Below, piece by piece: positions 1 to 8,146 of a stretch of 64,000 nucleotides of DNA. The position numbers and the translations under genes are program-made. The stretch covers positions 558,001 through 622,000 of the forward strand of contig OZ251497.1 of the NCBI GenBank assembly GCA_965242735.1, in the 5' to 3' direction. The first letter of the stretch is position 1; the number at the start of each line of letters is the position of its first letter. This stretch comes from G958295645 sp965242735 (GTDB lineage: Bacteria; Gemmatimonadota; Gemmatimonadetes; Longimicrobiales; Gaopeijiaceae). The notes under the pieces are model-generated. The model ran no database searches and was not told the origin of the DNA. It saw nothing but the letters and a program-made list of their open reading frames with translations.

Positions 1-122
1 GCTTCATCGTCAGGTACGATGCCGGGGCCGCCGCGCGCTTGGCCCAATGGGTGCGCGACGACTATGCCCTCTTCTACGACGCAGGCGGCGTCGCGGTCTA
101 CAAGGCCAAGGACCGTTCGTGA
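1..122 (+). CDS. GT39-like membrane glycosyltransferase, C-terminal end only
   Basis: The reading frame is open from the left edge to the TGA at 120-122. It encodes about 39 residues that nearly match the C-termini of the next two genes: a YDAG..AARLA.WVRD.YALFY core and the same VYKAKDRS ending. This is therefore the tail of a third tandem copy of the membrane glycosyltransferase that follows. Its stop codon overlaps the GTG of the next gene (GTGA), the same coupling seen at every junction in this cluster. Only the periplasmic C-terminal tail is visible, so nothing can be said about its catalytic part. Confidence 0.8.
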   Translation, partial: FIVRYDAGAAARLAQWVRDDYALFYDAGGVAVYKAKDRS

Positions 123-2113
123 CGACGGAACCCGCTCGTCCCGGGACCCCCCGGCCGGCACGACTCGCCCGCCCGCGGACCGGCGCATACGAGCCGCCGC
201 GCACGGGGGCGGCTGGGAGCTCTTGCGCGCGAAGGAGCAGCACGACATACGATCCGCCCGCGCACGGGGGCGGCCCCGCCGCCTTCGGCGCCCAGAGCGA
301 CGACGACATACGACCCGCTCGCGCACGGGTGCGGCACAACTCGCGCACATGGACTTCGAGCCGGCTTCGAGCCAGCTTCGGGCAGCGAGGCGCCGCCGTC
401 TTCTGGGCTGTGGCGCTGGCGCTCGGCGTGGCAGGCGCCCAGATGGCCAGCTTCGGCAAGGAATACGTGCACATAGACGAGCACTTGTACATCGTCTTGT
501 CGGCCCACGTGCTGGACGGAGGCTTGCCGAACGTGGGAATCTTCGACAACAAGCCGCCTTTGTTCTTCTACTTGCAGGCGGGCGCTTTCGCCCTCCTGGG
601 CGAGACGCTGGGCGTGGCGAGACTGTTCGGAGACTTGTCGATCTTCGCCATCTGCGTCGCCACGTTCGGGATCGCCCGGCGGTGGACCGGCCCCGTGGAA
701 GCGGGACTGGGCGCCCTTCTGGTCGTTGCCGCCACGGCGGGCACCTTGGGCCAAGCGACGCTGACCGACTTTCCGGCCATGGCGCTGCTCGTGGCCAGTC
801 TGTGGGCGGCGCTCGCCGGCCGGCGACGCCCGTGGTTGGCGGGATGCGCGGGCTTCCTGGCGTCGGCGGCCGTGCTCGCGCGCCTCAACCTGTGGACCTC
901 GGCCGCGGCGATGGGCGCGTGGCTGGCGTTCTGTGCGTGGGGGCGCTCCCGGCGCCCACCGGATGAACCAGATGGCTTGGTGGACCGAGTCGAGGCACAG
1001 GGGGCGCTGCCGCCGGCCATCGGATGGACCATCGAGGCGACCCGGAGGCGGGAGGCTGCGAGCCGCTCGCCGGTGCCCACGGGGTCGGAACTCGCGCCGC
1101 GGACGGGGCCCTTCCCCGGCGCTCACGGATGGACGCCCTTCCTGTCGTTCTCGGCGGCCGCCTTGGCGCTGCCGTCGCTCTTCGTCTTCCTCTACTGGCA
1201 CGCGGACGCCCTCTCGGATCTGCGCTTCTTCACGATCGACGTCCCGTTGTCCTACAGCGCCCAGGGCAACATGGGCGACGCGATCGAGAGCCTGGTCACA
1301 TGGGTCCCGCGCTCTCTGCTCCGCCACCAGCCGCTCTTGACCCTTGTCTTCGCCGTCGCCATGACAGCCGGAGGCGCCACGGCGTTGCAGCGACTGCTTC
1401 GCCGTCCCGAAGCCGCTGTTCGCGATGCAAGCGCCCCGCCGGACAAGAACGACGAATTGCTGTTGGCGGTCATGGTCGGAGCGTTCTGGGTCGCTTTGCT
1501 CACCGCCGGCGTCGTCAATGATCACTACGTCTACTGGGGCGTGCCCTTGGGCGCCGTCTATGCGGCTCGCGGCATTGCGCGCGCGACCGCGCGGATCGAC
1601 CGCCTGCCGGACCCCTGGCCGGCTCGCGCAAGAGGAATCGTCGCCGCGTTTGCCTTCTCTGCCGTCGCCGGCTTGCTGGCGTCGGCCCTCCACGAGCGAG
1701 CGACCCAGCCCCGACCTGTCCAGCCCGTCCGCCTTGCCGCGGAAGCGATTGCCGCCGACCGGCAGCCCGGCGACGGCGTCTGGCCCCTCGACCACCCCAT
1801 CGCGTCCTGGTACCTGGACGTTGGGTCTCCCATCCCGATGATCTTCCCCGACAACCTGGCGAAACCCGCCATGTTGCGGCCGATCGTTGAGTCCGGCCGC
1901 CTCCCCGCGCGGCCCCTGCGAGCCGCCATGGAGACGGCGCCGGCCTACCTGCTAGCGCGATCCGACGCCAAGCCGGGCTTCCGGCCGCCCAAGTTCATGA
2001 TCGACTACGACGCCGGGGAGGCCGCGCGCTTGGCCGACTGGGTGCGCGACAACTACGCGCTCTTCTACCACGCGCACGGCATCGCCGTCTACAAGGCCAA
2101 GGACCGCTCGTGA
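119..2113 (+). CDS. GT39-like (PMT/ArnT type) membrane glycosyltransferase
   Basis: This 664-residue polytopic membrane protein looks like a GT-C fold enzyme that moves a sugar from a polyprenyl-phosphate donor to an acceptor on the outer face of the inner membrane. After a poorly conserved 90-residue Pro/Gly/Arg-rich start come the first membrane helix (about 91-109), the acidic pair in HIDEH (D120, E121) expected of GT-C catalytic loops, and the FDNKPPLFF motif (about 142-150). Many hydrophobic segments follow, then a soluble tail. The GTG at 119 is preferred because it overlaps the previous stop exactly as in the downstream genes; a longer frame begins at 47 but has no support. A 65-residue low-complexity insert (about 280-345) and the N-terminal repeats are absent or different in the sister copy at 2110. 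The acceptor is unknown; the context suggests extracellular polysaccharide. Confidence 0.8.
   Translation: MTTEPARPGTPRPARLARPRTGAYEPPRTGAAGSSCARRSSTTYDPPAHGGGPAAFGAQSDDDIRPARARVRHNSRTWTSSRLRASFGQRGAAVFWAVALALGVAGAQMASFGKEYVHIDEHLYIVLSAHVLDGGLPNVGIFDNKPPLFFYLQAGAFALLGETLGVARLFGDLSIFAICVATFGIARRWTGPVEAGLGALLVVAATAGTLGQATLTDFPAMALLVASLWAALAGRRRPWLAGCAGFLASAAVLARLNLWTSAAAMGAWLAFCAWGRSRRPPDEPDGLVDRVEAQGALPPAIGWTIEATRRREAASRSPVPTGSELAPRTGPFPGAHGWTPFLSFSAAALALPSLFVFLYWHADALSDLRFFTIDVPLSYSAQGNMGDAIESLVTWVPRSLLRHQPLLTLVFAVAMTAGGATALQRLLRRPEAAVRDASAPPDKNDELLLAVMVGAFWVALLTAGVVNDHYVYWGVPLGAVYAARGIARATARIDRLPDPWPARARGIVAAFAFSAVAGLLASALHERATQPRPVQPVRLAAEAIAADRQPGDGVWPLDHPIASWYLDVGSPIPMIFPDNLAKPAMLRPIVESGRLPARPLRAAMETAPAYLLARSDAKPGFRPPKFMIDYDAGEAARLADWVRDNYALFYHAHGIAVYKAKDRS
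183..335 (+). repeat. Three imperfect 30-base direct repeats inside the 5' end of the GT39 gene
   Basis: A sequence of the form CATACGANCC followed by a GCGCACGGG box and GCGG occurs at about 184, 244 and 306, 60-62 bases apart. A weaker relative lies near 160 and another near 2190 in the start of the next gene. They fall in the non-conserved N-terminal extension and translate to variable Pro/Arg/Gly residues, so they look like repeat expansion tolerated ahead of the first membrane helix. Confidence 0.5.
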
Positions 2114-3987
2114 CGACGGATGCCCTCAGTTTTGGAGCGGCGCACCGGAAGGACGTGCCCGCATCTGCACGCTTGGGGCGGCGGGCTGGCACGACTCGTC
2201 CGCACACGGACCGGCGCGCGGCTCCTGCACAGGGGCTTCAAGCTGGCTTGAGGCAGCGAGGCTGCACGGTCTTCTGGGTTCTGACGCTGGCGCTGGGCGT
2301 GGCAGGCGCCCAGATGGCGAGCTTCGGCCGGGAACATGTGCACATTGACGAGCACGCCTTCATCGTGATGGCGGCCCACGTGCTGGACGGCGGATTGCCG
2401 AACGTGGACATGTTCGACTTCAAGCCGCCCTTGTTTTTCTACTTGCTGGCGGGTGCCTTCGCCGTCTTCGGCGAGACGCTGGGCGTGGCGAGGCTGTTCG
2501 GGGACTTTGCGATCTTTGCGCTTTGCGTGGCCACGTTCGGGATCGCCCAGCGTTGGACTGGTCCTGTGGCAGCCGGGCTGGGCGCTCTTCTGGTCGTTGC
2601 GGCCACGGCGGGAGACTTGGGCCAAGCCACGCTGACCGACTTTCCGGCGATGGCGCTGCTCATGGGCGGCTTGTGGGCCTTGTTCGCGGGGCGTCGGAGT
2701 CCGTGGTTGGCGGGATGCGCGGGCTTCCTCGCCTCGGCGGCCGTCCTCGCGCGCCTCAACTTGTGGGTCTCGGCCGCGGCGATGGGCGCGTGGCTGGCGT
2801 TCTGCGCGTGGGGGCGCTCCCCGGGGCCTGGACCCTCGAGGCGGCCCGGAGCCAGGCCGGTTGGCGCCATTCGCAGCGGACGGCGGACTGGGCGCCCCTT
2901 TTTGGCGTTCTCGATGGCGGCCTTGGCGTTGCCGGCGCTCTTCGTCTTTCTCTATTGGCGAGCGGACGCTCTCGCCGATCTGCGCTTTTCGATGATTGAC
3001 CTGCCTCTGTCGTACAGCGCCCAGAAGAGCGTGACGGATCAGGTCGAAAGTCTGTTCACTTGGGTTCCTCGGGCCTTGCTCGGGCATCGGCCGATCCTGA
3101 CGGTGGTCTTCGCCGTCGGCGGGGCAGTGGGCATCGTCTCGGGCCTGCAGCGCCTGCGCCGCCCGTTCAGCGCCCGCTCCCTCGGGATCGCAGGACGCCC
3201 CGCAAGCGCCAAGCTGCAATGGTTGCGCCGCCGTCCATGCGCAGAGCCCGCCCCGAATTCTCTTGAAGAAGGTGGAGATGCAGGACGTCGCGAAGGAGGC
3301 ACGGGCGCCCGCCCTGTCGGACTGGACGACGAGCTGCTCCTGGCGCTCATGGCCGGGGCGTTCGGGGCCGCCCTGCTCACTGGCGGCGCCATGAACGATC
3401 AGTATGTTTTCTGGTGCGTTCCCTTGGGGGCCGTCTATGCGGCTCGCGGGGTGGAGCGAGCGATCGCGTCGGCAAGAGGGTGGTGCCCCTGGCCTGCTCG
3501 CATGCCGCGAATGGTCGCCGTCGGCGCTTTCGCTGTCGTCGTCGGCCTGCTGGCTTCGGCGCTTCACGAACGAGCGACGCAGCCTCGCCCGGCCCAGTCC
3601 GTCCGCCTTGCCGCAGAAGCGATTGCGGCCGACCGGCAGCCCGGCGACGGCGTTTGGCCCCTCGACAGACCCATCGCCTCCTGGTACCTGGAAGCGGATC
3701 CGCTTGTCCCCTTGGCCTTTCCGTGGCACCTGCAATGGCCCGCCATGATGCGGCCGCTCTTGGACTCCGGCCGTCTTCCCGCGCAATTCCTCCAAGACGC
3801 CATGGAAACGGCACCGGCCTATCTTCTCCTGGGCTCCGACGACAAAGGTCCCTTCCGGTTGCCGGGCTTCTTCTACGACTACGACGCCGCGGAGGCCGCG
3901 CGCTTGGCCGATTGGGTTCAAGACAACTACGCGCTCTTCTACGACGCGCACGGCGTCGCCGTCTACAAGGCGAAGGATCGCTCGTGA
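2110..3987 (+). CDS. GT39-like (PMT/ArnT type) membrane glycosyltransferase, tandem paralogue
   Basis: This 625-residue protein is a clear paralogue of the preceding one. It has the same first helix, HIDEH (D80, E81), FDFKPPLFF (about 102-110) and the same VYKAKDRS C-terminus. It starts at GTG 2110, overlapping the upstream stop by four bases. Compared with its neighbour it has a shorter first linker but a longer charged insert (about 355-400) between membrane helices. The differences are confined to loops while helices and motifs are kept, so both copies are probably functional and may differ in donor or acceptor choice. It is coupled to the GT2 gene downstream by another GTGA overlap. Confidence 0.8.
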   Translation: MTTDALSFGAAHRKDVPASARLGRRAGTTRPHTDRRAAPAQGLQAGLRQRGCTVFWVLTLALGVAGAQMASFGREHVHIDEHAFIVMAAHVLDGGLPNVDMFDFKPPLFFYLLAGAFAVFGETLGVARLFGDFAIFALCVATFGIAQRWTGPVAAGLGALLVVAATAGDLGQATLTDFPAMALLMGGLWALFAGRRSPWLAGCAGFLASAAVLARLNLWVSAAAMGAWLAFCAWGRSPGPGPSRRPGARPVGAIRSGRRTGRPFLAFSMAALALPALFVFLYWRADALADLRFSMIDLPLSYSAQKSVTDQVESLFTWVPRALLGHRPILTVVFAVGGAVGIVSGLQRLRRPFSARSLGIAGRPASAKLQWLRRRPCAEPAPNSLEEGGDAGRREGGTGARPVGLDDELLLALMAGAFGAALLTGGAMNDQYVFWCVPLGAVYAARGVERAIASARGWCPWPARMPRMVAVGAFAVVVGLLASALHERATQPRPAQSVRLAAEAIAADRQPGDGVWPLDRPIASWYLEADPLVPLAFPWHLQWPAMMRPLLDSGRLPAQFLQDAMETAPAYLLLGSDDKGPFRLPGFFYDYDAAEAARLADWVQDNYALFYDAHGVAVYKAKDRS

Positions 3988-5501
3988 CGACGGAACCGCT
4001 TCGCCCCGCGGCCGTGCGCTGGAACGACTGGACCCAGGCGTCCGTGCCGGCTCCGGCGGACTTCCGTCCGACCCTGCCGGTCAGCGTGATCGTGCCCTTC
4101 TATCAGTCTCACGCACACGCCCTGCCCAAGACGCTGGCGGCGCTCGAAAGCCAGTCCTATCCGCGTCGCCTCTTCGAGGTCGTGATCGTCGACGACGGCT
4201 CCGATCCGCCGCTCGCGCCCCTTCGAGACACGCCCTTCGAAGCCAGGGTCGTCCATCAGGAGAGGCGCGGCTTCGGACTGGCCAGAGCCCGCAACGCGGG
4301 TGTCCGCAACGCCGCCCACGACATCCTTCTGTTTCTGGACAGCGACATTCTGGCCGGCCCCGGCTGGATCGCCGCTCACGCGAGGTGGCACCACGCCGTC
4401 GCCGACGCCTTGACGTTGGGCGGCATGTTGTACGTCGACACGCAAGACATCGACGCCGAGACGGTCCGCGGCGCCGAGGGCTCCCTGGCCGGCTTGCTGG
4501 CGGGACGCCGGGCGGATCCGCCGCGGTCGGAAGGCCTCTTGCGCCGCACCAACGATCTGCGCGCCAAGGACGACGCGATCTTCATGGCCATGGCGGGCAA
4601 CAGCTTCGGCGTGCGAAGGGCCTTCTACGAAGAGATCGGCGGCAGCGACGAGTCCTTCGCGCGCTGGGGATACGAGGACACGGAGTTCGCCTACCGGACC
4701 TATGTGCGCGGCGGCTTGCTCGTGCCGGTCCGCGACGCGGTCGCGTGGCACCAGGGACGCTTCGACGAAGAGCGAAGCCGCCGGGGCAGCCGAGCGCAGC
4801 GCCCCATGGCGTCGCACCGGATCGCTCACCGGCTGTTTCGGGGCGACCGGCCCGGCCGGATCTTCGACGTGCCCGAGTTCGTGGTGACGCTTCACGCCGC
4901 CGGCGTCCCCGCCGAGCGCGTGATCGAGGACGTGTCGCGCCTCCTCGCCGACCGCGTCCACGACATGGTCGTGCGAGTCGTCGCGGACGGGGGAAAGGGC
5001 GACGGCGTTGCGTCGGTGATGCTCGAGGAAGCATTCGGCGCGGACCCGCGAGTGCGGCTCTCGGCCGTCGGAAGCGCTTTGGACGACTTTCCGGCCTCGC
5101 CGTTTCAGGTCGCGATGCCTGCGGGCGCGGCGTTCGGGCGTCACCTGGTGCACCGCTTGCGCAACCGACTCGGCGGCGCCGCCGCCGTTCGCGTCTCCCT
5201 TTCGGGCGGCGCCCACGTCGAACTGGCGCGAGCCTGGGCTCTGCACCGCGCGCGGCGGGCGGGCGGGCGGCTGGAGGACTACGGAGACGTGCGCATGTTG
5301 CCGCCCCGGGCCATGAGGGCCGGCCGTTCGAGGACGGGCGGGGCCGCGCCTGCGCGGGCTGGGCGGGAACCCTATTCGAAACGCCGTCGCCTGGCCGACT
5401 CCGTGCGCCGGGTGAGCAGTCTTGCGGACGCCTGGGCCTGGGTCAGGTGGGCCGCCTACCGGTGCCGCCGCCTGGTTGCGCGGTCCTCGCGCCTTCGATG
5501 A
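3984..5501 (+). CDS. Family 2 glycosyltransferase with galactosyltransferase-type C-terminal motif
   Basis: This 505-residue soluble glycosyltransferase begins at GTG 3984, overlapping the previous stop. The GT-A domain starts near residue 33 (VSVIVPFY) and continues through VIVDDGSD and the metal-binding LFLDSDI (DSD 119-121). A second conserved block, GNSFGVRRAFYEEIGGSDES followed by RWGYEDTEF (ED 230-231), matches the Glyco_transf_7C pattern of galactosyl- and N-acetylgalactosaminyl-type transferases. The last 200 residues show no domain I recognise. It probably builds the nucleotide-sugar-dependent part of the glycan extended by the membrane enzymes of this operon. The exact sugar cannot be told from sequence. 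Confidence 0.85.
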   Translation: MTTEPLRPAAVRWNDWTQASVPAPADFRPTLPVSVIVPFYQSHAHALPKTLAALESQSYPRRLFEVVIVDDGSDPPLAPLRDTPFEARVVHQERRGFGLARARNAGVRNAAHDILLFLDSDILAGPGWIAAHARWHHAVADALTLGGMLYVDTQDIDAETVRGAEGSLAGLLAGRRADPPRSEGLLRRTNDLRAKDDAIFMAMAGNSFGVRRAFYEEIGGSDESFARWGYEDTEFAYRTYVRGGLLVPVRDAVAWHQGRFDEERSRRGSRAQRPMASHRIAHRLFRGDRPGRIFDVPEFVVTLHAAGVPAERVIEDVSRLLADRVHDMVVRVVADGGKGDGVASVMLEEAFGADPRVRLSAVGSALDDFPASPFQVAMPAGAAFGRHLVHRLRNRLGGAAAVRVSLSGGAHVELARAWALHRARRAGGRLEDYGDVRMLPPRAMRAGRSRTGGAAPARAGREPYSKRRRLADSVRRVSSLADAWAWVRWAAYRCRRLVARSSRLR

Positions 5502-5532
5502 GGGCGCCGAGCGGCGAGCGGGATGGGTGCGG

Positions 5533-7245
5533 ATGAGGGGCTTGACGCGGCTGCGCCAAATGGTGCGCGACGTCGGAGAGTCGGTCGAGGCATGGACGCC
5601 CGCGGCGCTGGTCACGCTCGGCTGGCGCGCCGCCAACCGGAGGCGGCTCGCGCGCTGGTTCGTCGCGCACGGCCTTCGCGGCGGGCTGGATCGCGGCGCG
5701 GCGCTGGTTGGCAAGCTGACCGCCCCCATGCGTTCTCGGCCGCGCCGGACCCGGCCGGCTGGCCGTTCCGCACGGGGGGCGCCGAAAATCCGCCAGGGCG
5801 AAGAAGCCTTGCACGCGTCCGGTCGTTCCGCAGAGCGGGGGCCCTCGTCCGGCGCCGCCGATGCCGGACCTGCTGCCTCGGCACTGCGCCGTGTACCTGT
5901 CCAGCGGAATGCGCCCGTCGCGCCGCCGCCGTTCAATTTGCGCGTCTGGAACCCGGTACGTTGGCGCCGGACTGTCGGAGACTACGTCGTCGCGTTGGGC
6001 CCCGTGCGACGGTTGCCGCCCGGCGTCGCCGCTCGAGGCGAAGTGCGACCCTGGGACCTCTTCGGCCTCCGTCGCGCGCATCACGTCAAGGACGTGGCCG
6101 CCTTCCACGCCAATCCCGAGGCCCGCGCCGCCACGCTCGCCCGCGTCGCCGCCACGGGCGCCCTGGTCCACTTGGCGGACGGCGGAGCCGAGGTTCGCAG
6201 CCTTCTCGGCGAAGAGCTGCACGGCCTGATGGAGCGAGATCCCGCCGGGCTTGGCCCTCACGCCCGAGAGGCGCACAGCATTTGCATGCGCCGCCTGGCG
6301 TTGCGCGGCTGCTGGCTCGGCGACCAGAAGCGACGGCGCGACCAGGGCGCAGCCGACGGCAGCCCGGGACAGCCTGCCCGCGAGACGGCGGGCAACCTAG
6401 GAGTGCTTGCTCGCGAGACCGTCGGCGACCCTGGCGGGCCTGCACGGGCCGCGGCGGGCAGCCTCGACGCGGCCGGCGCTCGCGAGGACGCCGCGCTGCC
6501 CCTCGTGTCCGTGCTGCTGGCGACTCGCCGGGCCCGGTTCCTGCCCCGCGCGCTGGCGTCCGTGGCTCGTCAGACCTATCCCCGGCTCGAACTCGTGCTC
6601 GCACTGCATGGCGACGAGTTTCGCGACGTCGATCTCGCGGCCGCCGGTCTCCCGCGTTCGGCCCAGCAGCTCCAAGTCCCGGCGCAACAGCCTCTGGGCG
6701 CCGTCCTCGCCGCGGCCGCGGCGGCCTCCTCCGGCGACCTGCTTGCCAAGATGGACGACGACGACGCGTACGGTCCCGACCATGTGTGGGACTTGGTCTT
6801 GGCCCGCGAGTACTCGGGCGCTCAACTGGTGGGCAAGGGGCTCGAGTTCGTGTACTTGGCCGCGACGGACGAGACGGTTCATTTGCACGCGGGCCGCGGA
6901 GAAGACTATCGCACGATGACGGTGGCCGGAGGCACCCTGCTGATTTCGCGCCGCGACCTTGCGCGCGCCGGTGGCTGGCCGCCGGTGCCTCGAGGGGTGG
7001 ACAAGACGCTGATCGAACGCGTTCTTCGTGCGCGGGGATGCGTCTACCGCGCCCACGGGGCCGAGTATGTGATGATCCGCCGACAAGAAGACCATACCTG
7101 GACGCCGCCGGACGACTACTTCGCGCGAAGAGCGACGACGGCGAGACAGGGATGGCGGCCCGAGTTCGCCGGGCTGCCGGCGGACGAGCCTCCGCCCGTC
7201 CTGCGCACATGCGATTCCGGCCGGCCGTCGCGAGAGGAGCCATGA
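5533..7245 (+). CDS. Family 2 glycosyltransferase with long N-terminal extension
   Basis: The protein is 570 residues from ATG 5533; the open frame extends further upstream but would overlap the previous gene without a start signal. The GT-A domain occupies the C-terminal half (from about 322, PLVSVLLATRRARF) and carries an acidic metal-binding run DDDD at about 407-410 in KMDDDDAYGPDH. The N-terminal 320 residues include a basic segment, a variable Arg/Pro linker and a conserved-looking block (about 150-255, GPVRRLPPG to WLGDQ) that I cannot assign. Just before the GT-A domain is an irregular repeat around ARETAG/ARETVG/ARAAAG, similar to the low-complexity insertions elsewhere in this genome. 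It probably acts with the upstream GT2 on the same glycan. Confidence 0.75.
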   Translation: MRGLTRLRQMVRDVGESVEAWTPAALVTLGWRAANRRRLARWFVAHGLRGGLDRGAALVGKLTAPMRSRPRRTRPAGRSARGAPKIRQGEEALHASGRSAERGPSSGAADAGPAASALRRVPVQRNAPVAPPPFNLRVWNPVRWRRTVGDYVVALGPVRRLPPGVAARGEVRPWDLFGLRRAHHVKDVAAFHANPEARAATLARVAATGALVHLADGGAEVRSLLGEELHGLMERDPAGLGPHAREAHSICMRRLALRGCWLGDQKRRRDQGAADGSPGQPARETAGNLGVLARETVGDPGGPARAAAGSLDAAGAREDAALPLVSVLLATRRARFLPRALASVARQTYPRLELVLALHGDEFRDVDLAAAGLPRSAQQLQVPAQQPLGAVLAAAAAASSGDLLAKMDDDDAYGPDHVWDLVLAREYSGAQLVGKGLEFVYLAATDETVHLHAGRGEDYRTMTVAGGTLLISRRDLARAGGWPPVPRGVDKTLIERVLRARGCVYRAHGAEYVMIRRQEDHTWTPPDDYFARRATTARQGWRPEFAGLPADEPPPVLRTCDSGRPSREEP

Positions 7246-7301
7246 ACCTAGCGCACAGCCGGGTTTGCACGCTCCCCGCCCGGTGCGTGACCTGCCCGTG
7301 A
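7242..7301 (+). CDS. 19-codon leader ORF coupling GT2 to the sulfotransferase
   Basis: ATG 7242 overlaps the stop of the upstream gene (ATGA) and follows a good GAGAGGAG ribosome site. The frame stops at TGA 7299-7301, which overlaps an in-frame GTG (7298) of the sulfotransferase. So the only strong ribosome site in this gap feeds a mini-ORF whose stop is a possible sulfotransferase start. It may be a real coupling device or the scar of a frameshift near the sulfotransferase start. Its product has no recognisable features. Confidence 0.4.
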   Translation: MNLAHSRVCTLPARCVTCP

Positions 7302-8146
7302 CGCTGGCGGGCAGCGCCCAGCGGTTGCGGTCGCTCGCCGGCCGGCCGCGAGTCCTCCGGGACATGGTGGCCGAACTGCTCCACGGACGGTTCGGCGAGG
7401 CGGCGAGAATTGCGCGGGCAGGGTCGGGAAGTCCGGACCTGGGGGCGGAGAAGATCGTGTCGCACAGGTTCCGATGCCTTTGGCTCTGCGTTCCCAAGGT
7501 CGCGTCGCGCAGCATCGCCCGCGCCTTGGCCAACGCCGATCCGGACGCCGAAGTCGTTTCGGGCCGGAGCTTGGCCGCGCTGTTGGCCGGCCGCCCTGAA
7601 CTGGCGGACTACTTCAGATTTGCGTTCGTGCGCAGTCCCGTTGCCCGTGCGCTGTCGCTGCACGCGGAGCTTCAATTCGGACAGGCGCGCAACCGAGGCG
7701 CGCAACGGCGAGCCAAGCGCGAGAAGCGCGAATGGTTCTTCGCTCGCTGCCCGGGACTGAAGCGGACAGACACGTTCGACGCCTTCTGCGGTTGGCTGGC
7801 CACCCCGTACGGGTCCGACGAGTTCGCGGACCGTCACTTCCTCTCGCAGCACTTGCAGATCCGCGGGCCGGACGGCCGCTTGCCCGACTTCGTGGGACGG
7901 CTGGAGAATCTGGACGCCGACTGGGGCAGCGTCGTTGCCAAGCTGGGGCTTCCCGCCGAGCCTCTGCCAATGCTGAACACGATGGCGGGATGGGACGCCG
8001 CCGCGAACGAAGCGGACGCGTTGCGCCAAGACGCCGAGGGGAGCGTCACGCCCGCCGCTCGGGCGCTGTTGCGAGTTCGCTACGCCGAGGACTTCCGGCT
8101 TGTGGAGGCGGCATCCACCGGGGACCGCGTGGGAACCGGCAACTAG
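7298..8146 (+). CDS. Carbohydrate-type sulfotransferase (sulfotransferase family 2)
   Basis: This enzyme transfers sulfate from PAPS, probably to a glycan made by the preceding glycosyltransferases. LCVPKVASRSI at about residues 62-72 is the 5'-phosphosulfate loop, and FVRSPVARALS at about 109-119 is the 3'-phosphate-binding motif of the HNK-1/chondroitin sulfotransferase type. A later block (FLSQHLQIRGPDG to FVGRLENLDADW) also fits that family. No signal peptide is visible. The start is uncertain. GTG 7298 overlaps the leader ORF stop, while TTG 7265 and GTG 7283 lie in the same frame without a ribosome site. The stop overlaps that of the convergent membrane-protein gene in a shared CTAG. 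Confidence 0.8.
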   Translation: MTLAGSAQRLRSLAGRPRVLRDMVAELLHGRFGEAARIARAGSGSPDLGAEKIVSHRFRCLWLCVPKVASRSIARALANADPDAEVVSGRSLAALLAGRPELADYFRFAFVRSPVARALSLHAELQFGQARNRGAQRRAKREKREWFFARCPGLKRTDTFDAFCGWLATPYGSDEFADRHFLSQHLQIRGPDGRLPDFVGRLENLDADWGSVVAKLGLPAEPLPMLNTMAGWDAAANEADALRQDAEGSVTPAARALLRVRYAEDFRLVEAASTGDRVGTGN

